This document shows positions 52,045 to 60,902 of a stretch of DNA of 64,000 bases, one piece after another; the first letter of the stretch is position 1; every line of letters starts with the position of its first letter. Made by a program: the position numbers and the translations under genes. The DNA is from Chloroflexota bacterium (lineage in GTDB: Bacteria; Chloroflexota; Anaerolineae; Anaerolineales; Villigracilaceae). Under the pieces are notes generated by a model that saw only the letters and a list, made by a program, of their open reading frames with translations, did not search any database and had not been told where the DNA came from. The stretch covers positions 1-64,000 of the forward strand of contig JAKAKJ010000080.1 in NCBI GenBank assembly GCA_021824575.1, read 5' to 3'.

Positions 52045-52713
52045 ATGATGGCAATTACCTTGCTTTTCCTGGTTTCCGGTTCGGCGATCCTGGACTGGAT
52101 CGCAACCTTCAAAGAATGGAGAAAGGCGGAGATGTTCGCCAAACCAACAGTCATGATCCTCTTGTTTGCATGGCTTTATGCAGGGACAAGGCTTCATGGC
52201 GCTTTGCTCTGGTTTGGCATTGGGATACTTTTTTCTTTGATGGGCGATGTGTTCCTGCTTTCACCAGATCGTTTGTTTCTGCCGGGGCTTGTCGCATTCT
52301 TATTCGCTCACATCGCATATATCGCCGGCTTTAACAATGAAGCCGTTCCCTTTGACATTTGGGATGTTTTCCTCGCCGCGATGATATTTTTAAGCGCCAT
52401 TCGGATTTTGCAGAGATTGGTTCTTGCTTTGCGATCCAAGGGAATGAATGGGCTGATCCTGCCCGTCGAGGTATATGGATTGACCATCAGCACGATGCTG
52501 TTCTTCGCCATGCGGACCCTCGTTCATTCGAATTGGCAGGCGGGTGCAGCGGCTTTGGTGAGCGTTGGCGCATTTCTGTTTTATATTTCAGATATTATTC
52601 TGGCATGGAACCGGTTTGCATCCCCAATTCAGAATGGACGGTTGTTGAATATTATTGCTTATCATCTCGGGCAAATTGCGCTGATCGTTGGCGCGGCAAT
52701 GCACTTTGGGTGA
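52045..52713 (+). CDS. Lysoplasmalogenase-type membrane protein (YhhN/TMEM86)
   Basis: 222 residues with about seven membrane helices. The YhhN-family core is seen in ALLWFGIGILFSLMGDVFLL (Gly-Asp) and the late SDIILAWNRF (Ser-Asp). Members hydrolyse the vinyl-ether bond of lysoplasmalogens, or simply belong to the same membrane hydrolase group. Two tandem ATGs occur; GGAGGG ends exactly at the first, so the second (52048) may be the true start. Confidence 0.85.
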   Translation: MMAITLLFLVSGSAILDWIATFKEWRKAEMFAKPTVMILLFAWLYAGTRLHGALLWFGIGILFSLMGDVFLLSPDRLFLPGLVAFLFAHIAYIAGFNNEAVPFDIWDVFLAAMIFLSAIRILQRLVLALRSKGMNGLILPVEVYGLTISTMLFFAMRTLVHSNWQAGAAALVSVGAFLFYISDIILAWNRFASPIQNGRLLNIIAYHLGQIALIVGAAMHFG

Positions 52714-52755
52714 ACATAGATTGGGCATATAAAACCAAAACAGATAATCGAAAAG

Positions 52756-52791
52756 CAAACAGGCGACCATCTTTCAACGGTCGCCTGTTTG
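52756..52791 (+). terminator. Hairpin after the lysoplasmalogenase gene
   Basis: A perfect 13-bp stem CAAACAGGCGACC / GGTCGCCTGTTTG with a ten-base loop. Only weak T-richness follows. Confidence 0.7.
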
Positions 52792-52801
52792 AATTTAATA
52801 T

Positions 52802-52895
52802 GTCATTGCGGGGCCGAGCGAAGCGGGTGCCGTGGCAATCCCAAGTAGGCATCAAATATACGAGATTGCTTTGTCACTCCGTTCCTCGCAATGAC
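52802..52895. repeat. Interspersed repeat with GTCATTGCG ... CGCAATGAC ends
   Basis: Perfect 9-bp inverted ends enclose about 94 bases with GGCAATCCC on the left and GAGATTGCTTTGTC on the right. This terminal sequence is common in mobile palindromes of several phyla, Chloroflexota among them. Copies or parts are at 34590-34622 and 62666-62792. It lies between the convergent lysoplasmalogenase and dnaK genes. Confidence 0.75.
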
Positions 52896-52904
52896 GCTAA
52901 AGCG

Positions 52905-54800
52905 TCACTCTTTCACTTCGCCATCAATCACATCGCCATCGTTTGGCGGAGTGGACGGTCCGCCGCCTTGCGGTTGTCCTTGCGCCTGTGGCTGGCCTTG
53001 AGCATACAACTGCTGGCTCAGCGCGTGGAAGGCGTTCTGCGCATCGTCCGTGGCCTTCTTGATGCGATTGACATCGTCTGTCTGCGCGGCCTGCTTGAGA
53101 TCGTTGATCTTGGCCTCGATGTTCGAGCGTTCGTTCGACGGAACTTTATCGCCCAGCTCACGCAGAGTCTTTTCGAGTTGATACGCCATGTTATCGGCGT
53201 TGTTCTTCGCCTCGATCAACTCGCGGCGCTGCTTGTCTTCCGCTTCGTGCTGGCGACCTTCCTGCACCATGCGATCAATATCGTTCTTGTTCAAGTTCGT
53301 CGAAGCCGTGATGGTTACCTTTTGCTCTTTGCCAGAGGCCTTATCTTTCGCGGTCACATGCAAAATACCGTTGGCATCAATATCGAACGTCACTTCAACT
53401 TGTGGGATGCCGCGCGGCGCAGGCGGAATGCCATCGAGTCTGAATCGTCCAAGCGACATGTTATCCGCCGCCATCGGGCGCTCGCCTTGCAAAACATGAA
53501 TGTCCACAGCGGTTTGATTATCCGCCGCCGTTGAATATGTCTCGGTCTTGCGGATCGGAATCGTCGTGTTGCGTTCGATCATCTTGGTCATCACGCCGCC
53601 CAGCGTCTCAACACCGAGCGAAAGCGGAGTTACATCCAGCAGCAAAATATCCTTAACTTCGCCGCCGAGCACGCCGCCTTGAATCGCTGCGCCGACCGCG
53701 ACGACTTCATCGGGATTGACTCCCTTGTTCGGCTCTTTGCCGTTTGTCAATTTGCGGACCAAGTCCTGGGCCATCGGCATGCGGCTCGAACCGCCGACCA
53801 GGACGACTTCATCCAAATCGGACGCCTTCAACCCCGCGTCGCTCAACGCCGCCTCAAATGGTTTGCGGCATCGGTTGATCAAATCTTCGGTCATCTGCTC
53901 GAACTTGGCGCGGCTCAGCTTCAATTGCATGTGCTTCGGCCCGGACGCATCCGCCGTGATGTACGGCAGGTTGAGCTCTGTTTCCATGACCGATGACAAT
54001 TCGATCTTGGCTTTCTCCGCAGCCTCGCGCAGACGCTGTAATGCCTGGCGATCATTGCGAATATCAATGCCTTGTTCGCGTTTGAATTCGTCCGCGGCCC
54101 AATTGACAATGCGCTGATCCCAGTCATCGCCGCCGAGATGTGTATCGCCGTTCGTGGCTTTGACTTCGATCACACCTTCCCCAACTTCAAGTACCGACAC
54201 ATCGAACGTGCCGCCGCCGAGGTCGAAGACCAGAATCTTTTCATTCTTCTTTTTGTCGAGGCCATAAGCAAGTGCGGACGCGGTCGGCTCGTTGATGATA
54301 CGCATCACTTCGAGACCGGCAATGCGGCCCGCATCCTTCGTGGCCTGGCGCTGGCTGTCGTTGAAATACGCGGGTACCGTGATGACAGCTTGAGTTACCG
54401 ACCCGCCAAGATATGCCTCGGCGTCCGCTTTGAGTTTCGCCAGGATCATGGCGCTGATCTCCTGCGGGCTGTATTCGCGGCCCGTGACCGGGATCTTCAC
54501 CTTTACATCGTCCGCCGATCCCTTGACCACTTCGAATGGAACCATCTTGCGTTCCACTTCAGTCTCTTCGTAGTGGCGGCCCATGAAACGCTTGATGGAA
54601 TAGATTGTGTTCTCTGAATTTACAACAGCCTGCCGCTTCGCGGTCTGACCGACGAGGCGCTCCCCATTTTTATTGAACGCCACGACAGACGGGCATAAGC
54701 GTCCGCCTTCCGCAGTCGAGATAACAGTCGGTGTGCCGCCCTCCATGACGGCTACCACGCTGTTGGTCGTTCCCAAGTCAATACCAATGATTTTTCCCAT
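52905..54800 (-). CDS. dnaK: Hsp70 chaperone DnaK
   Basis: 631 residues. Nucleotide-binding domain with [46 protein letters not shown]-type, in part, [10 protein letters not shown] and VGGSSRMP; substrate-binding domain with the linker [17 protein letters not shown]-terminal lid and Gln/Gly/Pro-rich tail ending [12 protein letters not shown]-dependent folding of proteins. GrpE and DnaJ are not next to it. The start at 54800 has AGGAG before the ATG; the longer frame adds 18 residues with no parallel. No CIRCE element is seen upstream. Confidence 0.97.
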   Translation of the reverse strand: MGKIIGIDLGTTNSVVAVMEGGTPTVISTAEGGRLCPSVVAFNKNGERLVGQTAKRQAVVNSENTIYSIKRFMGRHYEETEVERKMVPFEVVKGSADDVKVKIPVTGREYSPQEISAMILAKLKADAEAYLGGSVTQAVITVPAYFNDSQRQATKDAGRIAGLEVMRIINEPTASALAYGLDKKKNEKILVFDLGGGTFDVSVLEVGEGVIEVKATNGDTHLGGDDWDQRIVNWAADEFKREQGIDIRNDRQALQRLREAAEKAKIELSSVMETELNLPYITADASGPKHMQLKLSRAKFEQMTEDLINRCRKPFEAALSDAGLKASDLDEVVLVGGSSRMPMAQDLVRKLTNGKEPNKGVNPDEVVAVGAAIQGGVLGGEVKDILLLDVTPLSLGVETLGGVMTKMIERNTTIPIRKTETYSTAADNQTAVDIHVLQGERPMAADNMSLGRFRLDGIPPAPRGIPQVEVTFDIDANGILHVTAKDKASGKEQKVTITASTNLNKNDIDRMVQEGRQHEAEDKQRRELIEAKNNADNMAYQLEKTLRELGDKVPSNERSNIEAKINDLKQAAQTDDVNRIKKATDDAQNAFHALSQQLYAQGQPQAQGQPQGGGPSTPPNDGDVIDGEVKE

Positions 54801-54911
54801 AGCTTCAACTCCTCGTTCTTTAGTAATCTGCCATAGCATACACGAGGGATGCAAGAAAAACGTTAACGCAGTGTAGAAATTACATTAGCTGCCCACCCGT
54901 CACTCCGTGAC

Positions 54912-54946
54912 ACCCTCCCCAAATTCAAAAAGAATTTGGGGAGGGT
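54912..54946. repeat. 15-bp perfect inverted repeat
   Basis: ACCCTCCCCAAATTC and its complement around an AAAAA loop, overlapping the stop codon of the lipoprotein gene by one base. It could end lipoprotein transcripts or be a short mobile palindrome. No T-run follows on either strand. Confidence 0.6.
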
Positions 54947-55698
54947 TAGGGGGCACTCACCTTCACCCAATCAAACGCGGCGATAAAAGGAACATTTTGA
55001 AATGACGAAGCAGAGACTCCAATCTTGCCTTGTTGCAGGCCATACTTCTTCTCCTGCCATTGTCTCATCCGAACGCCGTTGATGAAAGGCGTCAGCACAT
55101 TGCCCTGACAAAGCAAACCGATTTCATTCGAACCGCTCTTGATTTTCTCCGAACTGCTTTTGAAAACTGGCATGTAGCGCGCCACACCTTGAGCCAGCCA
55201 TTGGCCGAAAAGCAATGTGTAGGTTTGATCGGCATAAATATTGAATTCATACCAGCCATTCTTTTCGCTATAACGGCAGACAACGCCAACCGCGCCGTCA
55301 TCGCCAGACCGGAGTTCGACCTGCGCGTCCACGCGGACATCGGCATAGTCCGGGCCGCCGTATAAAGCATATGCCCATTGGTCAGGCGCGGGCAAATCGA
55401 AAACCAAATATCCCGCCTCCACACTCGGACCCGGAAACGGATTCCCGTTATCAACTTGCGTAAATGCCCAATAAGGCAGACTTCCGTTAAACTCTTCGGT
55501 GAAGTCGCGCGGCGCGGGAGCGAAGGTCGCTGTCGGTGCGGGAGTTGACGGAACAACACTTGGCGTGAGAGAAAGCTCAATTGTCGGCGTGCCGCTTGAA
55601 GTCGGAGTCTGCTGCAAAAGTGTCGGCGTCGCGGTTGTTGGCGCGCAAGCCGCGGTCGTCAAGATCAAAAATAGAAATGCAATGCGTTTTCGAATCAT
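54946..55698 (-). CDS. Lipoprotein with concanavalin-like (LamG/DUF1080-type) domain, second copy
   Basis: 250 residues. The signal peptide has lipobox TTAAC (Cys about 18), then a Thr/Pro/Ser linker to about 68, then a beta-sandwich-type domain with EFNGSLPYWAF, VGVVCRYSEKNGWYEFNIYADQTYTLLF-type, in part, and TPFINGVRMRQWQEKKYGLQQGKIGV. The pattern fits the lipoprotein at 8959-9765. Surface-located; ligand unknown. The start is the ATG at 55698, which gives a proper signal peptide. The tmRNA terminator is just upstream. Confidence 0.8.
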   Translation of the reverse strand: MIRKRIAFLFLILTTAACAPTTATPTLLQQTPTSSGTPTIELSLTPSVVPSTPAPTATFAPAPRDFTEEFNGSLPYWAFTQVDNGNPFPGPSVEAGYLVFDLPAPDQWAYALYGGPDYADVRVDAQVELRSGDDGAVGVVCRYSEKNGWYEFNIYADQTYTLLFGQWLAQGVARYMPVFKSSSEKIKSGSNEIGLLCQGNVLTPFINGVRMRQWQEKKYGLQQGKIGVSASSFQNVPFIAAFDWVKVSAP

Positions 55699-55712
55699 AA
55701 TGCCCAATGATA

Positions 55713-55744
55713 ACAAAAACGTACGACCATCAGATCGTACGTTC
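55713..55744 (-). terminator. Intrinsic terminator of tmRNA
   Basis: On the minus strand AACGTACGA / TCGTACGTT forms the stem and TTTTTG follows. It lies four bases beyond the tmRNA 3' end. Confidence 0.85.
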
Positions 55745-55747
55745 GAG

Positions 55748-56128
55748 TGGAGATGGCGGGAATCGAACCCGCGTCCGAAAGAATCGACCCTCGGAAATCT
55801 ACGAGCGTAGCCTGCCGAAGTTAGTCACCGCAGGGATCTCGGCGGGCCAGTAACCCTGCAGCCATCCGCTGATCTTAGGCGCACGTAGCGGAGTTGTGCG
55901 CGGCACTCCACCATTGTTTCGCCCAATCCGTCACCGGGTGGAGCACGAGGACGGTGGACGCAGTCTCATCAAAGGAGACTGGCTGTTACACAGATCGCTT
56001 ATGCAGCGAGGGGCATAGCAGCATAGGAAGTGTTATTGGCACTTGATGTTTTGCGCTGATTTTACGAGTTCGGCGCCGCTCGGCTCGCATTCCGGGACCA
56101 GCCTCTCCCGTCGAAGCCTGTCATCCCC
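55748..56128 (-). ncRNA. ssrA: Transfer-messenger RNA (tmRNA)
   Basis: About 381 nt. The 5' end is GGGGATGACAGGCTTCGACG and the 3' end has GGTTCGATTCCCGCC then CATCTCC, so that the ends pair as an alanyl acceptor stem (GGGGAUG with CAUCUCC). The 3' CCA is not fully encoded (ACT follows), so CCA would be added later. The tag reading frame begins at GCC (56040) and gives ANNTSYAAMPLAA before TAA (55999). Pseudoknot-like helices fill the remainder. One-piece tmRNA, not permuted. It rescues stalled ribosomes with SmpB, which is not in the window. Confidence 0.97.
55999..56040 (-). other. tmRNA tag-peptide reading frame
   Basis: Thirteen codons and TAA inside ssrA: ANNTSYAAMPLAA. The resume codon is GCC (Ala). 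The C-terminal LAA is the usual ClpXP/ClpAP degron-like end. Confidence 0.92.
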
Positions 56129-56158
56129 TGGACGGAAAAACTTCCCGTTGCGAGGAGG

Positions 56159-56164
56159 ATTATA
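56159..56164 (-). promoter_or_regulatory. Candidate -10 box of ssrA
   Basis: TATAAT on the minus strand about 30 bases before the mature tmRNA 5' end, which allows for a short 5' leader removed by RNase P. Confidence 0.55.
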
Positions 56165-56268
56165 GCACCTGCGCGTCAGAAAAACATTAATTAGGAGGTA
56201 CAATTCATTGGATAGCTTGCCTGAACATTCCCTTTATGCTAGACTTCAAAAGTAGGATGTGAGGAGAA

Positions 56269-57432
56269 ATGTCAGAAAAAATTCTGATTGTTGACGATGA
56301 CATTGATACCCTGCGGCTGGTTGGATTGCTGCTGCAAAAACAAGGCTATGAGATCAGCGCGGCAACAAGCGGCGAACAAGGACTCTCCAAGGCTCTCAAC
56401 GAGAAGCCGGATATCATCCTGCTCGATGTAATGATGCCCGACATGGATGGTTACGAGGTCGCGCGCCGGCTCCGCAAAAACCCCACCACCAAATCAACGC
56501 CTGTTTTGATGTTCACTGCCAAATCTCAACTGGATGATAAAGTTACCGGCTTCGAAGCTGGCGCGGATGATTACCTGACCAAGCCCACACATCCGGCTGA
56601 ATTGCAGGCTCACGTCCGGGCGCTGCTGGCGCGCGTCGGCGCCAGGAACGTGGATGAAGTGGAAACAAGCCAGCACGAACATCACGGACGCGTCATCGGC
56701 GTGTTGTCTGCGCGCGGCGGGCTGGGTGTTTCCACCTTTGCGTCCAATCTGGCAGGTGCGCTCTTCACGCGGGTACAGTCAGATGTCGTCCTCGCCGAAT
56801 TGACTCCCGGCCAGGGAACGCTTGGCATGGATTTGGGAACCCCGCGGCAAAATGGATTGAATGAACTCCTCAGCGGCACACCCGCAGAGATCACGCGCGA
56901 AAAAGTGAGTTCGATGCTTGTGCCGCATAACTCGGGGTTGAAATTATTGCTGGCGTCCGAAAACCCACGCGATATACAGTTGACCAGCCAGACCGATCAT
57001 TACGAGATTTTAGTCACGCGCCTTGCAATGCTGGCGCGCTTCGTTGTTCTCGACCTTGGATCGGGTCTGCCGCCTTTCGTGCAAAAAATTCTTCCGCTTT
57101 GCACAGATCGAATCGTCGTGGTGGAAGGTTTGCCGAACACCATTACACACACAAAAATGCTGCTTGATGAAATAGCCGACCTCGGCATTGACCGCATGAG
57201 CATCAGCGTGATTTTGAATAACCGCGTCCGCTCAGAGACGCAGATGCCGTGGACCGAAGTCCAAAAGAATTTGGGCCATTCGATTGCTGCCACGTTGACT
57301 CCCGCGCCTGAAATGTTCATGGCCGCCACGCGCGTCAACATGCCGGCCATTTTCTCTCAACCCACAAACATCACTTCACAGCAAATCCTGAAAATCGCCG
57401 ATCAAATCATCGAGCGAGAAAAAGCTAAATGA
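56269..57432 (+). CDS. Receiver domain fused to a MinD/CpaE-like ATPase
   Basis: 387 residues. An N-terminal receiver (about 1-125) with DDD near the start, the phosphoacceptor in ILLDVMMPDMDG and Lys in YLTKPTHP. Then a MinD/ParA-type domain from about 142: GVLSARGGLGVSTFASNLAGAL, a deviant Walker A where GGLGVST replaces GGxGKT, and VVLDLGSGLPPF as switch region. This fits the CpaE group that positions pilus or secretion machinery; the altered P-loop suggests weak or no ATPase. The start follows GAGGAG. It overlaps the Sir2 gene by four bases. Confidence 0.88.
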   Translation: MSEKILIVDDDIDTLRLVGLLLQKQGYEISAATSGEQGLSKALNEKPDIILLDVMMPDMDGYEVARRLRKNPTTKSTPVLMFTAKSQLDDKVTGFEAGADDYLTKPTHPAELQAHVRALLARVGARNVDEVETSQHEHHGRVIGVLSARGGLGVSTFASNLAGALFTRVQSDVVLAELTPGQGTLGMDLGTPRQNGLNELLSGTPAEITREKVSSMLVPHNSGLKLLLASENPRDIQLTSQTDHYEILVTRLAMLARFVVLDLGSGLPPFVQKILPLCTDRIVVVEGLPNTITHTKMLLDEIADLGIDRMSISVILNNRVRSETQMPWTEVQKNLGHSIAATLTPAPEMFMAATRVNMPAIFSQPTNITSQQILKIADQIIEREKAK

Positions 57433-58205
57433 AGTCGTTTCCGGCATCAATCAAGGATGGGATTGAGTTTGCTGCCGAATTGTTTAGCAAAGCAAAGCGC
57501 GCGGTCGTCCTGACCGGGGCCGGGATTTCCACCCCGTCGGGCATCCCCGATTTCCGTTCAGAGGGAACCGGCTTATGGTCCCGCGATGAACCGATGGAAG
57601 TCGCCTCGCTGAACACCTTCCGCACGAATCCGGAAAAATTCTATGCATGGTTCCATCCGCTGGCGAATCAAATTTTCGAAGCGAAGCCCAACGGTGCGCA
57701 TCTGGCGCTGGCTGAACTCGAGAGCCGCGGGCACATCCGCTCGATTGCCACGCAAAATATTGACCTGCTCCATCAAAAAGCCGGATCGAAAAATGTAATC
57801 GAATTGCACGGTTCATTAGCGACTCTATCGTGCACTCAGTGTTTTCAACAAGTGGAGTCGACTCCTTATTTAAAACCGTTTGTTGAAAAAGGCGAAATCC
57901 CGCATTGCCCGCATTGCGGTGCGGTGCTCAAGCCGGACGTGATCCTGTTCGGCGAGCAATTGCCGCAAAAAGCCTGGTTCAACGCGCAGCGCGCCAGCCG
58001 CGAATGTGACTTGATGGTAGTCGCCGGTTCTTCGCTGGAGGTGCTGCCGGTCGCGGGTCTGCCGATGCAGGCATTGGATCGAGGAGCACATTTGGTCATC
58101 ATCAACAATTCCCCCACGTATCTCGATGTGCGCGCAGACTCCGTCCTTCAGGGAGATGTGGCCGATATTATTCCCGCGATTGCGGAGCTGGTAGGAAATG
58201 GCTGA
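57429..58205 (+). CDS. cobB: Sir2-family NAD-dependent protein deacylase
   Basis: 258 residues. Sirtuin core: VVLTGAGISTPSGIPDFRSEGTGLW (NAD site), ATQNIDLLHQKAG, catalytic His in VIELHGSL, a Zn-type Cys set in LSCTQC and HCPHCG, DVILFGEQLP and the NAD pocket VAGSSLEVLPVAGLP. It removes acyl groups from lysines, producing nicotinamide. The ATGA overlap with the receiver/MinD gene and an eight-base overlap with the kinase gene mean the three are one operon. The context suggests lysine acylation may act on the signalling system, but that is inference. Confidence 0.94.
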   Translation: MKSFPASIKDGIEFAAELFSKAKRAVVLTGAGISTPSGIPDFRSEGTGLWSRDEPMEVASLNTFRTNPEKFYAWFHPLANQIFEAKPNGAHLALAELESRGHIRSIATQNIDLLHQKAGSKNVIELHGSLATLSCTQCFQQVESTPYLKPFVEKGEIPHCPHCGAVLKPDVILFGEQLPQKAWFNAQRASRECDLMVVAGSSLEVLPVAGLPMQALDRGAHLVIINNSPTYLDVRADSVLQGDVADIIPAIAELVGNG

Positions 58206-59403
58206 AATCAAAACTCAACGTTTGGACGGCTATCGCCGCCTGATCGAGATTGCCCGCGATCTCGCCTCCACCCTCGACCTGGACATTTTGCTCGAACGGA
58301 TCGTGCGCGCCGCGGCTGAAGTCAGCGGCTCGGAAGCGGCCTCGATTTTGCTCTACGACAACCTGACGCGGCAGTTGTATTTCCAGGTTGCGACCAACCT
58401 CGACGAACCGACCATGCGCGGCCTGGTCGTGCCGCTCGAAGGGAGCATCGCGGGCTGGATCGTGATCAACCGCAAATCAGTGCGGATCGTCAACGCACAG
58501 GAAGATCCGCGTTTCTTTGGCACCGTGGATCAGTTGACAGGCCGCCCGACACAATCGCTGCTGGGCGTGCCGTTGATCACAAAGAATAAAGTCGTTGGCG
58601 TGCTGGAAGCGTTAAACAAGGAACACGGGAAATTCACGGAAGGCGACGAATCGATGCTGTCGGTTCTGGGCGCGCAGGCGGCGGTCGCCATCGAGAATGC
58701 GCGCCTGTTCCAGCAATCGGACTTGATCTCGGAATTCGTTCACGAACTCCGCACGCCGCTGGCATCATTGAGCACCGCAACCTATCTTTTGCTGCGGCCG
58801 GAAATGTCGCGCGAACAACAGGAGCAAATCATTCACAATATTTACAATGAGACGCTGCGGCTCAACTCTTTGGCATCATCGTTCCTCGATTTGGCCCGAC
58901 TCGAATCGGGACGCGTGCAATTCCACAAGGCCAGTTTCAACGTCGCGGATTTGCTCTTCGAATGCAAGGACATTATGAACTCCAAAGCCGAGGAAGAAAA
59001 GATACAAATCCACATTGAAGCTCCCGATGGATTGCCCGCCTTCGAAGCCGACCGCGACAAAATCAAACAGGTCGTTTTGAATTTATTGAGCAACGCAATT
59101 AAATATAATCGTCCTAATGGATCGGTCACGCTGGCGGCGGAAGCAGGGGAAAACGAGTTTTGCATTTCCGTTCAGGATACCGGCGTGGGCATCCCGGAGG
59201 ATGCCATGTCCCACTTGTTCGAGAAATTCTATCGCGTGCGCGAGACGGAAGGCAAAGCCATCGGCACCGGGCTTGGACTTTCCATCTGCAAACAAATTGT
59301 GCAGGGACATGGCGGTCGCATGGAAGTCAAAAGCAAGATGGGTGTGGGGACATCGTTCTGTGTGTATTTGCCGAGGTCAGGAAAGACCATGCCAAGGCTA
59401 TAA
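58198..59403 (+). CDS. GAF-domain sensor histidine kinase
   Basis: 401 residues, soluble. A GAF domain (about 15-180) with SGSEAASILLYDN and LLGVPLITKNKVVGVLEALNK, then SEFVHELRTPLASLS (phosphoacceptor His about 182), then HATPase boxes NLLSNAIKYNRPNG, DTGVGIPEDA and GTGLGLSICKQIV. Related to the orphan kinase at 2662-3954. It overlaps the Sir2 gene by eight bases, and its likely target is the receiver of the first gene in this operon. It is complete, ending before an AT-richer gene on the other strand. Confidence 0.93.
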   Translation: MAEIKTQRLDGYRRLIEIARDLASTLDLDILLERIVRAAAEVSGSEAASILLYDNLTRQLYFQVATNLDEPTMRGLVVPLEGSIAGWIVINRKSVRIVNAQEDPRFFGTVDQLTGRPTQSLLGVPLITKNKVVGVLEALNKEHGKFTEGDESMLSVLGAQAAVAIENARLFQQSDLISEFVHELRTPLASLSTATYLLLRPEMSREQQEQIIHNIYNETLRLNSLASSFLDLARLESGRVQFHKASFNVADLLFECKDIMNSKAEEEKIQIHIEAPDGLPAFEADRDKIKQVVLNLLSNAIKYNRPNGSVTLAAEAGENEFCISVQDTGVGIPEDAMSHLFEKFYRVRETEGKAIGTGLGLSICKQIVQGHGGRMEVKSKMGVGTSFCVYLPRSGKTMPRL

Positions 59404-59424
59404 ACTTGGATTCTAAAGCAAATA

Positions 59425-60780
59425 TCAGGACGCAGCAAAACGTCTTTTAAGGTTTTTCGAGAATTCCTGCAACTTTGAGATAAGCAAAGGAATACAGTAA
59501 TCCACAGAGAAAAACACCAATAGCCAAAGCCCCAACCGCCACTGGACATTTAGATGCAAAGCGTGCCTCAAAATATCGTTCGGATCAGTATTCCATATGA
59601 ATATAATTTGAGGGTATGCGAGTAGAATCATTAGTAGAGGAAACAACCATATTGCCTTTCTCTGTTGGAAAGCAAAAGCAATGATAAAAGCCGCATACAT
59701 ATTTGCCAGCCAAAACAAGATAACTCCAAAGCGCATTGGGTACAACAGCTCACTCAAGCGCGTTCCTTCCAAGATCGGCGTAAAACCCGTGGCAGAATAA
59801 TAGTACAAGTTGGGGGCCAATACAGATACCGGATTATTTAAAGGTTTTTGGATGGCATCCGCCTTGTAATGCCAAAGGAATTTAACAAGGGCAATGGTTC
59901 CATGCTCCTTTACCCAACCTCTAAATGTGTCCAGGCGTGGATCTTTAAGCATGGCTAGGCCATCCCAGAAGCTTGCTGTTCCTGTGCGCTCCAATAAAGC
60001 ACTGGAGACTGGCATGCCTTGCTGTTCAAAATACGCGAGATATTCCTGATTGGGTAGTATGCGCATACCGATAATATTTAGTAGTGGAGTATAAGAGTGT
60101 CCTCCAGCAGATGACATTGCATATGAAACGATAAAAATAGCAATAAAAGCGCCACCAATTAATAACAGTCTGAGTCGGTATTGGGTGAATACCATCAAAA
60201 CCAACAAGATCACACCTGCCATTAAGAGCATATATGCGTTAGGATCACGAACAAAGGCTAGCAGCGCAGCCAGGAGGATAAACAAAACAACCTGGAATTT
60301 TCCCCATTTCTTGACCAGCCAAAACCCGGAGGAATAAAACAAGGCTGCAATGGAGAAATGAAGTGATTCGCTCAATAGAAGGGAATCCCACAAGACAATT
60401 TCCTGGCTAAGACTGAATCCGAGGATAGTAGCAAAAGCAACAAACTTTAATGGGTAGGAACGGATTACAGACGCGCATGCAACTGCCAAAATTCCCCAGC
60501 AAAAGATTGAGAGATACAACTGAACCATAAATATTACATTGGGATTGCCGCCGAGAACCTTGAAAAACAAAGGAATAAGAAATGGCTTGTCTGACAACCA
60601 GAAATTGGGTGACAAAAGCGATTGCGAAGCAATAAGTAAATAATCACGAGTATCGCCAAAAGAAATACGCGGTGCATGAATAGACTGAGAATCTAATGCC
60701 CGCAAGCGAAGATATAAGATAAACAGAAGCAACTCAAAGATTGAAAGAGCAACTTGCTTCAATTGCTGATTTTTCTTCAT
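59425..60780 (-). CDS. Polytopic membrane protein, glycosyltransferase-C-like
   Basis: 451 residues with about 10-12 membrane helices. The general plan, with a first loop containing SFGDTRDYLLIASQSLLSPNFW, a conserved-looking LWDSLLLSESLHFS and LVKKWGKF, looks like GT-C or unnamed dolichol-type membrane proteins; no defined family. The base composition is visibly poorer in G and C than its neighbours and its spelling is unlike them, compatible with recent gain. Start at 60780 with CGGAGAATTACTAT upstream. It is 20 bases from the convergent kinase gene, without a clear terminator. Confidence 0.65.
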   Translation of the reverse strand: MKKNQQLKQVALSIFELLLFILYLRLRALDSQSIHAPRISFGDTRDYLLIASQSLLSPNFWLSDKPFLIPLFFKVLGGNPNVIFMVQLYLSIFCWGILAVACASVIRSYPLKFVAFATILGFSLSQEIVLWDSLLLSESLHFSIAALFYSSGFWLVKKWGKFQVVLFILLAALLAFVRDPNAYMLLMAGVILLVLMVFTQYRLRLLLIGGAFIAIFIVSYAMSSAGGHSYTPLLNIIGMRILPNQEYLAYFEQQGMPVSSALLERTGTASFWDGLAMLKDPRLDTFRGWVKEHGTIALVKFLWHYKADAIQKPLNNPVSVLAPNLYYYSATGFTPILEGTRLSELLYPMRFGVILFWLANMYAAFIIAFAFQQRKAIWLFPLLMILLAYPQIIFIWNTDPNDILRHALHLNVQWRLGLWLLVFFSVDYCIPLLISKLQEFSKNLKRRFAAS

Positions 60781-60902
60781 ATAGTAATTCTCCGAACAGG
60801 GATAAAAGCCATATCGACAAAACCTTTTATCATATGATATGAACGCCAATAACGGTAGGTGCCAACTCTTTTCACATAAAATCTATTTTATTAAGTGACA
60901 GA

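Noticed and set aside
54801-54945. CIRCE or heat-shock operator upstream of dnaK
   Set aside because: No TTAGCACTC...GAGTGCTAA-like inverted repeat is visible; only weak promoter-like hexamers.
55748-55790. A tRNA, suggested by the GGTTCGATTCC-like T-loop
   Set aside because: The sequence is the tRNA-like 3' end of tmRNA; no anticodon arm is present beside it.
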